Shown here: positions 23,959-31,950 of the stretch, piece after piece
Position numbering within the stretch: the first letter of the stretch is position 1
How the letters are laid out: each line of letters opens with the position of its first letter
Source of the DNA: Bacteroidota bacterium
Lineage (GTDB): Bacteria; Bacteroidota; Bacteroidia; Bacteroidales; Dysgonomonadaceae
NCBI GenBank assembly: GCA_023437305.1
Contig: JAEZGN010000021.1
Span: forward strand, 124,001 to 188,000
DNA length: 64,000 bases
Direction: 5' to 3'
The notes under the pieces: generated by a model
Told to the model about the DNA's origin: nothing
What the model saw: the letters and a program-made list of their open reading frames with translations, nothing else
Databases searched by the model: none
Position numbers and translations under genes: made by a program

Positions 23959-23984
23959 AGGGATAATCTTTATCGGTTATCCCT
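23959..23984. terminator. Stem-loop between convergent genes
   Basis: AGGGATAA and TTATCCCT form an 8-base perfect stem with a 10-base loop, 25 bases after the unknown lipoprotein and 19 bases before the end of the convergent AhpD-like gene. No long T-run. Confidence 0.5.
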
Positions 23985-24002
23985 CATTATTTGTTTAAGC
24001 GA

Positions 24003-24446
24003 TTAGTCTATCGGCAATTCTGTGGATATGGCAATCCTGTTCCAGCCATTGATAACTACCGCAGCCATTATTACCTCAGCGAGCTTGGATACTCCCAATA
24101 TCTTTTCTGCTTGTTGATATGTTTCAGCCGAAACACCCCCCTTACTGATAAGGGTAACCTCTTCTGTCAGGCGAAGTATTGCCTTTTCACTTTCAGAATA
24201 TAAATTACCTGCTTCATGCCATGCATTCAGCAAATAGATGCGTTGTTCGGTTTCCCCTATTTTACGAGCATCACGGGTATGCATATTCAGACAAAAGGCA
24301 CAACCGTTGATTTGCGAAGCTCTTATTTTGATCAGCTCCTTTTCGATAGGAGTCAGAGATGTTTGTTGCAAAGCATTTTCGAGAGACATCATTGCTTTGT
24401 ATAGCTCGGGAGCTGCTTTGTACATATTCAATCTTTTATTTTCCAT
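24003..24446 (-). CDS. Carboxymuconolactone decarboxylase / AhpD-like protein
   Basis: 147 residues from the ATG at 24446; a TTG two codons upstream is less likely. The AhpD-family core motif is QINGCAFCLNMHTRDARKIG, with Cys49 and Cys52 (CxxC) and the following histidine that in AhpD act in peroxide reduction as disulfide relay. Such small alkylhydroperoxidase-like proteins are cytoplasmic oligomers, and the physiological partner is usually unknown. No ahpC, thioredoxin or dedicated regulator is near. Single-gene unit. Confidence 0.9.
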   Translation of the reverse strand: MENKRLNMYKAAPELYKAMMSLENALQQTSLTPIEKELIKIRASQINGCAFCLNMHTRDARKIGETEQRIYLLNAWHEAGNLYSESEKAILRLTEEVTLISKGGVSAETYQQAEKILGVSKLAEVIMAAVVINGWNRIAISTELPID

Positions 24447-24679
24447 TTTCAATATCTTTTTTGAATTAGTAATACAAAATTAGCCATTCCAACAGACTAG
24501 AATCTTAAACTGGTTTAAGAAAGGGGTCTTTCGCTATCCATCGACAGAAAAAGAGATTAAAAAAAATATAATCTTATGAAAAAGAAGCTATTTCAGAGAA
24601 GAGCTCAATCTCACAGATTTGCAAATCCGACTTTTTTTTCGTATATTAATGAAGTGATTAATTATAAAATAAATATATT

Positions 24680-25759
24680 ATGGCATTAAAAGAAAAGATA
24701 AAAAAACTGGCAGCTGTAACGGCAGGGCCTTGTGTTAGTATCTCTCTTAATACGCATAGAACACGCCCTGCCAGCGATAAAGACAAAATACTGTTGAAAA
24801 ACCTGCTTTCGGAAGCAGAGAAGCAGTTGGTTGCCGAATACGAAAAAAAGACAGTAGCTCCCCTTCTGGAGAAGATAGCAACCGTAGAGAATAGAGTGAA
24901 CGAGAACCACAATCTCGACAGCCTTCATGTATTCTTATCGAACGATATGGAGGAAATCATCAGAACATCGTGGACGGTACCAGCCGACAGGCTAAACATC
25001 AGCGATACATTCAACCTGCGCCCCCTGATAAAAGCATACAACCGCAGCAAGGAATATCTGATACTCGTATTATCGCAAGGTGGCGTACAGCTATACAAAG
25101 CACTTGGAGACGGGATAGAAGAAGAGGTAAAGAGTGATGGTTTTCCGTTTGATGGGTCGCCGCACTACAAACCTAAGAGGGACGAGAAAAGCGATGCAAA
25201 ACGTGTAGATGATCTTATCCGTGAATTCTTCAATCGAGTTGATAAAGCTGTGGTGAAAGTGAATCAAAAAACCGAGCTGGAGTGTGTCGTTATTTCTACC
25301 GAAGACAATTTCAGCAAACTGATGCAAGTAGCCGACAAGCCTGACATCTATATCGGATATGCATCGATAGACTACAACAACTCGAAGCCGCACGATGTGG
25401 TAAAACAGGGCTGGGAGATCATGAAGCAGTATATGTACGAACGTAGGTCGGAAGCTATCGTTGAGATGAAAGAAGCAATATCCAACCATAAGGTTGTTAC
25501 CGATTTGCAGGAAATCTATCGGGCAGCAATAGATGGGCAAGGCGAGATGCTGATCGTATACGACAAATTTTCGCAACCCGTAAGGATGATAGACAAGAGA
25601 AACTTCGAACTGACTAAAGACATCAATCAGCCGGATGTAATCGATGATATTGTGAGCGATATAGCATGGGAGGTGGTATCTAAAGGCGGAAAAGTATTTT
25701 TCACCTTGCAAGACGAAATAAAGGAATTGGATAAGATAGCCCTCAAAACAAGATATTAA
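24680..25759 (+). CDS. baeRF-type (bacterial eRF1-like, Balon-related) protein
   Basis: 359 residues with no signal peptide or membrane span. The layout fits bacterial archaeo-eukaryotic release-factor-like proteins: an N-terminal alpha/beta region (TAGPCVSISLNTHRTRP, then LDSLHVFLSNDMEEIIRT), a middle RNase-H-like eRF1 domain (NRSKEYLILVLSQGGVQLYK), and a C-terminal L7Ae-like part (EIYRAAIDGQGEMLIVYDKF, then VSKGGKVFFTL). No GGQ peptide-release motif is visible, so stop-codon-like hydrolysis is unlikely. Relatives include Balon, a ribosome hibernation factor that occupies the A site. A role in ribosome protection under stress is inferred from family resemblance, which I judge from pattern, not from a search. 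Confidence 0.7.
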   Translation: MALKEKIKKLAAVTAGPCVSISLNTHRTRPASDKDKILLKNLLSEAEKQLVAEYEKKTVAPLLEKIATVENRVNENHNLDSLHVFLSNDMEEIIRTSWTVPADRLNISDTFNLRPLIKAYNRSKEYLILVLSQGGVQLYKALGDGIEEEVKSDGFPFDGSPHYKPKRDEKSDAKRVDDLIREFFNRVDKAVVKVNQKTELECVVISTEDNFSKLMQVADKPDIYIGYASIDYNNSKPHDVVKQGWEIMKQYMYERRSEAIVEMKEAISNHKVVTDLQEIYRAAIDGQGEMLIVYDKFSQPVRMIDKRNFELTKDINQPDVIDDIVSDIAWEVVSKGGKVFFTLQDEIKELDKIALKTRY

Positions 25760-25802
25760 ATCCGGTAAAAGCAGTTGAGACGTCCTTAATCGACAAAAAT
25801 AA

Positions 25803-25838
25803 AATAAGCGGATATCATTCATTTGATATCCGCTTATT
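25803..25838. terminator. Bidirectional terminator between convergent genes
   Basis: AATAAGCGGATATCA and TGATATCCGCTTATT form a perfect 15-base stem with a 6-base loop, between the baeRF-like gene and the convergent fumarase gene. Symmetrical A/T ends allow use in both directions. Confidence 0.85.
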
Positions 25839-25871
25839 CACTTTGCATAGATTGTCTGCTTATAGTATATA

Positions 25872-27512
25872 TTAGCTCATAGAGCAGTTAATCGGTTTCA
25901 ATTGTTTGAAGAAGTCATTACCCTTGTCGTCTACCAAGATGAATGCAGGGAAATCTTCTACTTCTATTTTCCATATCGCTTCCATTCCCAATTCAGGATA
26001 TTCGAGGCACTCAAGGCTCTTTATGCTATTCTGAGCAAGTATTGCAGCCGGGCCGCCTATACTTCCCAGATAGAATCCGCCGTGCTTGTGGCAAGCGTCG
26101 GTTACCTGTTGGCTACGGTTACCTTTGGCAATCATTATCATGCTGCCGCCATGCGACTGAAACGAATCTACATACGAGTCCATACGACCTGCTGTAGTTG
26201 GCCCCATCGAACCGCTTGCATATCCTTTAGGCGTTTTTGCAGGACCTGCATAGTAGATCGGATGATCTTTGATGTATTGAGGAAGCCCTTCGCCCTTATC
26301 GATACGCTCCTGAAGCTTAGCATGCGCAATATCACGTCCTACGATGATTGTACCGGTGAGCGACAAACGTGTAGAAACAGGATACTTAGACAGCTCTTCA
26401 AGTATTTCTTTCATCGGACGGTTGAGGTCTATTTTCACACCTCCTGCTTCGCCTGCATTGCGCAGTTCTTCGGGAATAAGCCTTGTAGGATTATCTTCCA
26501 TTTTTTCGAGCCATATACCGTCTTTGTTGATCTTTCCTTTTATATTTCTGTCGGCCGAGCAAGAAACACCCATACCCACAGGACAAGATGCACCGTGACG
26601 AGGCAAACGAACTACACGGATATCGTGAGCAAAGAATTTACCTCCAAATTGCGCTCCAAGCCCTAGCTCCTGAGCAGCCTTCAGTAGTTTGGCTTCCATT
26701 TCCAAATCGCGGAACGCACGTCCACCTTCGTTACCCGAAGTAGGAAGACCATCATAATATTTAGTAGAAGCCAGCTTAACTGTTTTCAGATTGGTTTCGG
26801 CTGATGTACCTCCAATCACAAATGCGATATGGTAAGGAGGACATGCTGCTGTACCCAACGACTTCATTTTTTCGATCAGGAATGGCTCTAGTTTCTCAGG
26901 AGTAAGCAACGCTTTTGTTTCCTGATAGAGATATGTTTTGTTTGCAGAACCACCACCTTTGGCTACAAAAAGGAATTTATATTCATTTCCGTTCACGGCA
27001 TACAGGTCTATTTGCGCAGGCAGGTTGGTTCCTGTATTCACTTCATTGTACATATCCAAAGGTGCGTTTTGTGAATAACGCAAATTGTCTTCGGTAAATG
27101 TATTGTACACCCCTTTCGACAAGGCTTCTTCGTCGTTGCCGCCTGTCCACACATTTTGCCCTTTCTTACCCATAATGATGGCTGTTCCGGTATCCTGACA
27201 GAAAGGGAGCACCCCTTTTGCCGAAATTTCGGAATTGCGCAAGAATGTAAGCGCCACAAATTTATCATTGTCGCTTGCCTGAGGGTCAGACAATATCTTT
27301 GCCACCTGCTCTTGATGCTCGGGGCGTAACAAGAATTCTACATCGTGAAACGCATGTTGCGCCAGTAAAGTAAGAGCCTCAGGTTGTACTTTCAGTATCT
27401 CTTGTCCTTCAAAGTTAGCTGTAGAAACATGATCTTTGGAGAGTAAATAATACTCTGTGGTATCCTTCTCTAATGGAAACGTCTCTTGGTACTTAAATGA
27501 TGGTGTTGCCAT
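25872..27512 (-). CDS. Fumarate hydratase, class I (iron-sulfur, single chain)
   Basis: 546 residues, full length for single-chain class I fumarases (E. coli FumA/FumB type). It interconverts fumarate and malate using a [4Fe-4S] cluster. The first cluster cysteine is in LPFCQDTGTAIIMGKKGQ (about 106); the other two are in GASCPVGMGVSCSAD (about 309 and 317). The C-terminal swivel domain begins near 370, with YYAGPAKTPKGYASGSMGPT typical of the beta part. In anaerobic Bacteroidales it serves the branch from oxaloacetate to succinate. A good promoter lies just upstream. Confidence 0.95.
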   Translation of the reverse strand: MATPSFKYQETFPLEKDTTEYYLLSKDHVSTANFEGQEILKVQPEALTLLAQHAFHDVEFLLRPEHQEQVAKILSDPQASDNDKFVALTFLRNSEISAKGVLPFCQDTGTAIIMGKKGQNVWTGGNDEEALSKGVYNTFTEDNLRYSQNAPLDMYNEVNTGTNLPAQIDLYAVNGNEYKFLFVAKGGGSANKTYLYQETKALLTPEKLEPFLIEKMKSLGTAACPPYHIAFVIGGTSAETNLKTVKLASTKYYDGLPTSGNEGGRAFRDLEMEAKLLKAAQELGLGAQFGGKFFAHDIRVVRLPRHGASCPVGMGVSCSADRNIKGKINKDGIWLEKMEDNPTRLIPEELRNAGEAGGVKIDLNRPMKEILEELSKYPVSTRLSLTGTIIVGRDIAHAKLQERIDKGEGLPQYIKDHPIYYAGPAKTPKGYASGSMGPTTAGRMDSYVDSFQSHGGSMIMIAKGNRSQQVTDACHKHGGFYLGSIGGPAAILAQNSIKSLECLEYPELGMEAIWKIEVEDFPAFILVDDKGNDFFKQLKPINCSMS

Positions 27513-27544
27513 GATTAATATTTTAATAGTTGATTTATTTTACG

Positions 27545-27575
27545 CAAAAGTACGAAAATAAAGGCAGTGTTTCAA
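27545..27575 (-). promoter_or_regulatory. Promoter of the fumarase gene
   Basis: On the minus strand a TTG at 27573-27575 is followed after 20 bases by TACTTTTG at 27545-27552, which fits the Bacteroidota TTG-N(19-23)-TAnnTTTG layout. The leader to the ATG at 27512 would be about 25 bases. Confidence 0.65.
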
Positions 27576-27658
27576 GTATAAAAAGTCTATAAAAGATTAA
27601 AAAGCCACCTTATTTATACTAAAAAATGTAAGACACAATATCATTCACGAAAAATCTT

Positions 27659-27666
27659 GTATATTT
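27659..27666 (+). promoter_or_regulatory. Possible -7 box of the plug-motif protein gene
   Basis: TATATTTG followed by C matches the -7 consensus, 68 bases before the ATG. No convincing -33 box. Confidence 0.4.
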
Positions 27667-27733
27667 GCGTATTATATGCTTAAGTGAAAGAATATTGACA
27701 TAATATATAAAATTCAAAAGCAGACACAAACAA

Positions 27734-28771
27734 ATGAATATAAGCAAATATATCATACTCGTTTTGATAGCATCACTACTTCCTTTTTTAGGTTATGCCC
27801 AAAAAAAAGGAAATAAATATATAGTGACTACAAAAGACACCACGCTGATCGTCAGCAACAGAGGTGAGAAAGATCCACAAAACAAGTTTTTGTTTAATAA
27901 AATGGGAGCCGATGCTGATTCCGTTTCAGCTATTCTAAAGTCAGACTATAACTCGCTGGAAGGTGCGCTAATGGATATAGACAGGCTGATAGGACAAATA
28001 GAAAAAGACCAAACTCTCTTGAAAACGGGCAACACAAGCTTAGCTTATCGTTTGTCGAAAGCCAATATAGAGAGCCGCGATAAAGAAAAAAGAGCGCGAA
28101 TAATGGCAGATAGCATTCAGCAAGAAATGTTGAAAAAGTCTACAGCCGAATTAGCTCAGGAATACGTTAATTATGGCAACAAACCTTTATACTTTATCAA
28201 TGGCACAAAGGTACAGCCCGAAGTTGTAGAGCTTCTATCGTCGAGCGACATTGTTAAGCGTGATTTTATAATACAGAATACCGCATCGGGCAATCCGAAT
28301 GGTGAAATATGGATTACCGTTACCGACAAAGCCATCAATAAGCTCAACCTGTGGGCAGCCGAAAAGAGCACCAACAACTATGCATACCCGCCAGCCATAG
28401 CACCAAAGGTGAATACCCAAAGAACAGAAATAAAAAAGGAAAAAGCGCCTAAGCGTTCTGTAAGAAGAATAAAGGCTGACAGAGAAACGCAATACAATGA
28501 CAATCAGCAAACCGTAACATCGCCTGTATACCAACCCGAACCTGAAGAAAAGAACATACAGGAAACAAACCCTGCAACAACAGAGCAACAAACGAATAAT
28601 CCTGCTCAGCAGCCGACACAAGGCGCAGCAGATAAAAATATTAAAACAAAGAAAGACAACACCTCAGTGCTTACTGGCGATCGCCGTACTATCGTAAGAG
28701 CCAGAACGGTGAACAATGAAGAGGTGAAAGTAAACAAGTCTGAAGATAATACACAAAACCAATCGAATTAA
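27734..28771 (+). CDS. Secreted protein with a plug-like motif and disordered C-terminus
   Basis: 345 residues with a signal peptide (MNISKYIILVLIASLLPFLG to YAQ). Residues 65-140 look helical and possibly coiled (IDRLIGQIEKDQTLLKTGNT). The stretch KPLYFINGTKVQPEVVELLS followed by IVKRDFIIQNTASGNPNGEIWITV resembles the plug segment of SusC proteins (PLYIVDG...VLKDASA...GVILITT), but no barrel follows; similar isolated modules occur in Bacteroidota transducer proteins. From about 225 on the chain is rich in Gln, Asn, Pro, Glu and Lys and is probably disordered. Function unknown. The stop codon overlaps the convergent purN stop codon. Confidence 0.7.
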   Translation: MNISKYIILVLIASLLPFLGYAQKKGNKYIVTTKDTTLIVSNRGEKDPQNKFLFNKMGADADSVSAILKSDYNSLEGALMDIDRLIGQIEKDQTLLKTGNTSLAYRLSKANIESRDKEKRARIMADSIQQEMLKKSTAELAQEYVNYGNKPLYFINGTKVQPEVVELLSSSDIVKRDFIIQNTASGNPNGEIWITVTDKAINKLNLWAAEKSTNNYAYPPAIAPKVNTQRTEIKKEKAPKRSVRRIKADRETQYNDNQQTVTSPVYQPEPEEKNIQETNPATTEQQTNNPAQQPTQGAADKNIKTKKDNTSVLTGDRRTIVRARTVNNEEVKVNKSEDNTQNQSN

Positions 28772-29340
28772 AACATCTCATCTAAGACACTTGAAATAAC
28801 AACCGGAAAGTGCGTATACTCTAGTGTATGCACTTTTTTTGCAACATCTTCATGGGTATCACTTTTCAGCACAGGGCATTTTGCCTGAAAAATAATAGCC
28901 CCCTCATCGTAATTCTCATTCACATAATGTATCGTGATGCCCGACTCTGTTTCTGCGGCATCTACCACAGCCTTATGAACATTGTCGCCATACATCCCTT
29001 TTCCGCCAAACTTAGGTAAAAGCGCGGGATGGATATTCACTATCTTACCGGGATATGCTTCTAATATATTGTCGGGAACTTTGAGCAAGAAACCTGCGAG
29101 AACAATAAAGTCTATTTTATTCTCTTTCAGGCAATCGAGCACAGCATCCGATGTTTCGAACTCGTTTTTGGAGAAGGTAACCGATTTTATCCCCAGCTTC
29201 TTGGCACGCTCGTGCACATAAGCATCTTTCTTATTTGATATTATAAGCGGAATGGAAACAGTATTACTCTCTGCGAAGTAGTTTGCTATGTTCTCGGCAT
29301 TAGACCCTGAACCTGAGGCAAAAATAGCGATTTTAATCAT
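28768..29340 (-). CDS. purN: Phosphoribosylglycinamide formyltransferase
   Basis: 190 residues. PurN transfers a formyl group from 10-formyl-tetrahydrofolate to GAR, the third step of purine synthesis. The N-terminal phosphate-binding loop is IAIFASGSGSNAENI; the folate site and catalytic residues are in FIVLAGFLLKVPDNILEAYP, then KIVNIHPALLPKFGGKGMYG (Asn and His of the NIHPALLP motif) and the aspartate of NENYDEGAIIFQ. Its 3' end overlaps the convergent neighbour by 4 bases and contains that neighbour's likely terminator, so the codons for KKVHTLEYTHF serve two purposes. Confidence 0.95.
   Translation of the reverse strand: MIKIAIFASGSGSNAENIANYFAESNTVSIPLIISNKKDAYVHERAKKLGIKSVTFSKNEFETSDAVLDCLKENKIDFIVLAGFLLKVPDNILEAYPGKIVNIHPALLPKFGGKGMYGDNVHKAVVDAAETESGITIHYVNENYDEGAIIFQAKCPVLKSDTHEDVAKKVHTLEYTHFPVVISSVLDEMF
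28807..28840 (+). terminator. Terminator of the upstream plus-strand gene, embedded in purN
   Basis: AAAGTGCGTATAC and GTGTATGCACTTT form a 13-base stem (two G-U pairs) with the loop TCTA, ending in an unbroken run of seven T residues. It starts 36 bases after the stop codon of the secreted plug-motif protein, but all of it is purN coding sequence on the other strand. Confidence 0.75.
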
Positions 29341-29410
29341 GAGTGTTTTTTAGCGATTATGCACACAAGTAAAAAATATGTGCAATTTTAACTATTTTAT
29401 CCATAAAATA

Positions 29411-29443
29411 TTTGTAACATATAGATAAAAAACTGTTACTTTG
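29411..29443 (+). promoter_or_regulatory. Promoter of acpP-fabF-rnc
   Basis: TTTG at 29411-29414, a spacer of 21 and TTACTTTG at 29436-29443 followed by C fit the Bacteroidota housekeeping promoter (one mismatch in the -7 box). The leader would be about 45 bases. Confidence 0.65.
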
Positions 29444-29494
29444 CATCGACAAAATTAAAAATAAAAAATTTATTATTAATCAAAACTAAAAATT

Positions 29495-29731
29495 ATGTCA
29501 GAAGTAGCATCAAAAGTGAAAGCAATCATTGTTGATAAGTTAGGTGTTGAAGAGTCTGAAGTTACTGATACTGCTAGCTTTACAAATGACTTGGGAGCAG
29601 ATTCACTTGACACAGTAGAATTAATCATGGAATTTGAAAAAGAATTCGGTATTTCTATTCCAGATGATCAGACTGAAAAAATCGCTACAGTGGGAGATGC
29701 TATCTCTTACATTGAAGCAAATGCAAAATAA
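29495..29731 (+). CDS. acpP: Acyl carrier protein
   Basis: 78 residues, acidic. The phosphopantetheine attachment serine is Ser37 in NDLGADSLDTVELIMEFEKE, the standard DSL motif. It carries acyl chains as thioesters in type II fatty-acid synthesis. Start choice is certain because the conserved helix I begins at once (SEVASKVKAIIVDKLGV). It is 21 bases upstream of fabF and clearly in the same operon. Confidence 0.98.
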   Translation: MSEVASKVKAIIVDKLGVEESEVTDTASFTNDLGADSLDTVELIMEFEKEFGISIPDDQTEKIATVGDAISYIEANAK

Positions 29732-29752
29732 TCTTTTTTCCAATAGTCATTT

Positions 29753-31015
29753 ATGGAATTTAAAAGAGTAGTAGTAACAGGTCTAGGCTCGGTAACTCCG
29801 TTAGGCAACGATGTCCCAACTACTTGGGAGAATGCTTTGAAAGGAATGAGTGGGGCTGGACCTATTACTCATTTTGATGCGTCAAAATTTAAAACACAGT
29901 TTGCTTGCGAAGTTAAAGATTTCGATCCGTCAGGATTGATGGATAGAAAAGAGATCCGCAAGTGTGACAGATATACATTACTGGCTATCGGTTCGTCCGA
30001 AGAAGCCATAAAAGATTCAAAACTTGATTTTGAAAATGAAAACTGTGACAGAATCGGTGTTATATTTTCGGCAGGTATAGGTGGTATCAAAACTTTTGAA
30101 GATGAAGTCGGATACTATTTTACTCACGAAGATATGGGACCTAAGTTCAACCCGTTCTTTATCCCTAAGATGATTTCGGATATTGCAGCCGGATTGATTT
30201 CGATCCGTCACGGTCTTCGTGGACCTAACTTTGGAACTGTTTCTGCCTGTGCTTCATCTACACATAGTTCTATCATCGCATTCGACCAAATTCGTTTGGG
30301 TAAAGCAGATGTAATGGTAGTCGGAGGAGCCGAAGCAGCAATCACAGCATCGGGTGTCGGAGGTTTTAATGCAATGACAGCTTTGTCTACACGCAACGAC
30401 TCTCCTCAAACAGCATCTCGTCCGTTCAGCAAGAGCCGCGACGGGTTTGTAATAGGAGAAGGTTCGGCATGTCTTATTTTCGAAGAATTGGAACATGCCC
30501 TTGCACGTGGAGCAAAAATATATGCTGAAGTTATAGGAGGCGGAATGTCTGCCGACGCTTATCACCTCACAGCGTCACATCCCGAAGGACTGGGAGCAAA
30601 ACTAGTAATGAAAAACGCGCTTGAGGATGCCCACATGAACCCAAGTGAGCTTGATTACGTAAACGTACATGGAACATCAACTCCGGTTGGCGACCCATCA
30701 GAAATCAAAGCAATCAAGGAGGTATTTGGTGAGCATGCCTATAACCTGAATATCAGTTCTACAAAATCCATGACAGGTCACCTCTTAGGTGCTGCGGGAG
30801 CGTTGGAAGCAATGTTCTGCGTACTGTCGGTACAGAATGATATAATTCCGCCAACAATCAATTTCACCGAAGGAGACGAAGATCCTGAAATTGATTATAA
30901 GCTGAACCTAACATTTAATAAGGCTGAGAAAAGGACTGTAAACGCAGCACTCTCAAACACATTCGGTTTTGGAGGACATAATGCTTGTATAATAGTAAAG
31001 AAGTTCAAGAAATAA
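29753..31015 (+). CDS. fabF: Beta-ketoacyl-ACP synthase II
   Basis: 420 residues. FabF elongates acyl-ACP with malonyl-ACP in fatty-acid synthesis. The catalytic triad is visible: Cys166 in TVSACASSTHSS, His about 306 in VNVHGTSTPVGDP and His about 343 in STKSMTGHLLGAAGALEA. The N-terminus RVVVTGLGSVTPLG and the C-terminal NTFGFGGHNACIIV are typical. It lies between acpP and rnc, as in many bacteria. Confidence 0.97.
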   Translation: MEFKRVVVTGLGSVTPLGNDVPTTWENALKGMSGAGPITHFDASKFKTQFACEVKDFDPSGLMDRKEIRKCDRYTLLAIGSSEEAIKDSKLDFENENCDRIGVIFSAGIGGIKTFEDEVGYYFTHEDMGPKFNPFFIPKMISDIAAGLISIRHGLRGPNFGTVSACASSTHSSIIAFDQIRLGKADVMVVGGAEAAITASGVGGFNAMTALSTRNDSPQTASRPFSKSRDGFVIGEGSACLIFEELEHALARGAKIYAEVIGGGMSADAYHLTASHPEGLGAKLVMKNALEDAHMNPSELDYVNVHGTSTPVGDPSEIKAIKEVFGEHAYNLNISSTKSMTGHLLGAAGALEAMFCVLSVQNDIIPPTINFTEGDEDPEIDYKLNLTFNKAEKRTVNAALSNTFGFGGHNACIIVKKFKK

Positions 31016-31020
31016 GTCGC

Positions 31021-31887
31021 GTGCTTAGAAAGATATATCGTGGAATAAGGCTTCTTCCTAAAAGAGGGAAGGAGCCTTATGTTTCTTTTTACAAAATATT
31101 TGGTTTCTATCCGTACAACATAACACTCTATGAGCAAGCCCTTTTGCACAAATCGTCTTCGATAAAGTTGAAAGACGGCAAATGGATCAACAACGAACGG
31201 CTCGAGTTTTTGGGCGATGCCATCCTCGATGCTATTGTTGCCGATATTGTATTCAAGGAGTTTGAATATAAGAAGGAAGGATTCCTTACCAATATGCGTT
31301 CGAAGATCGTCCAACGTGAAACTTTAAACAAATTAGCACTCGAACTGGGCATCGACAAACTAATAAAAACATCTGCCCGCAATACAGCGCCCAATACACA
31401 CATGTACGGCAACGCACTGGAAGCATTGATAGGCGCTATCTATTTAGATCAGGGATACAGGGTGTCGAAGAAGTTTGTTCTCGAACGCCTGATCAAAGAA
31501 CACCTGAATATAGATACAGTAGCCGAGCAGGAGGCAAACTATAAGTCGCGACTGATAGAATGGAGCCAAAAGCAAAAAATATCGGTCAGCTTCGATCTCG
31601 TCGACAGCTTTGTAGACGAAAACAATACCCCTATTTTCAAAACTGCGGTTGTGATACTTGGCGAGCAAGCCGGACTGGGTACAGGTTACTCGAAAAAAGA
31701 ATCGCAACAAAAGGCAGCAAAAGAAGCTTTCAACAAGCTTCAACGCGACAATAATTTCCGCAACCACATACTGCAACTGTACGAAAAACAACAGCAATTG
31801 CAAAACGAAGTATATGTGAATATGCAAGACAAAGTGGAAACAGAAGCGGAAGCCAAAACAGAATCCGAAGCAGTTGCAGAGAAGTAA
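31021..31887 (+). CDS. rnc: Ribonuclease III
   Basis: 288 residues from the GTG at 31021, five bases after the fabF stop; a TTG at 30985 would overlap fabF by 31 bases and add residues that look like fabF read in another frame, so I prefer the GTG. RNase III cleaves double-stranded RNA in rRNA and mRNA processing. The catalytic signature NERLEFLGDAILDAIVADIV is near residue 56, the second acidic site is in NALEALIGAIYLDQGY, and the double-stranded RNA-binding domain runs from about 170 to 240 (YKSRLIEWSQKQKISVSFDL; KKESQQKAAKEAFNKL). A tail of about 45 residues rich in Gln, Glu, Ala and Lys follows. Confidence 0.95.
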   Translation: MLRKIYRGIRLLPKRGKEPYVSFYKIFGFYPYNITLYEQALLHKSSSIKLKDGKWINNERLEFLGDAILDAIVADIVFKEFEYKKEGFLTNMRSKIVQRETLNKLALELGIDKLIKTSARNTAPNTHMYGNALEALIGAIYLDQGYRVSKKFVLERLIKEHLNIDTVAEQEANYKSRLIEWSQKQKISVSFDLVDSFVDENNTPIFKTAVVILGEQAGLGTGYSKKESQQKAAKEAFNKLQRDNNFRNHILQLYEKQQQLQNEVYVNMQDKVETEAEAKTESEAVAEK

Positions 31888-31894
31888 ATAAAAA

Positions 31895-31916
31895 AGGGAC
31901 GAACTTCATCGCCCCT
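31895..31916 (-). terminator. Terminator of folD
   Basis: On the minus strand AGGGGCGA and TCGTCCCT pair over 8 bases with one G-U pair, followed by six T residues. It sits 35 bases after the folD stop, between folD and the convergent rnc. Confidence 0.65.
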
Positions 31917-31950
31917 ATATATAGATAGATATTCTTCTCGGTAAACAATA

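Noticed and set aside
24616..24627. GATTTGCAAATC palindrome before the baeRF-like gene
   Set aside because: A 12-base perfect palindrome is striking but has no loop for a terminator, only one copy, and a run of T afterwards without a stable stem; could be chance in AT-rich DNA.
30985..31020. Upstream TTG start of rnc
   Set aside because: It lies inside fabF in another frame; the GTG at 31021 directly after the fabF stop fits the normal RNase III N-terminus.
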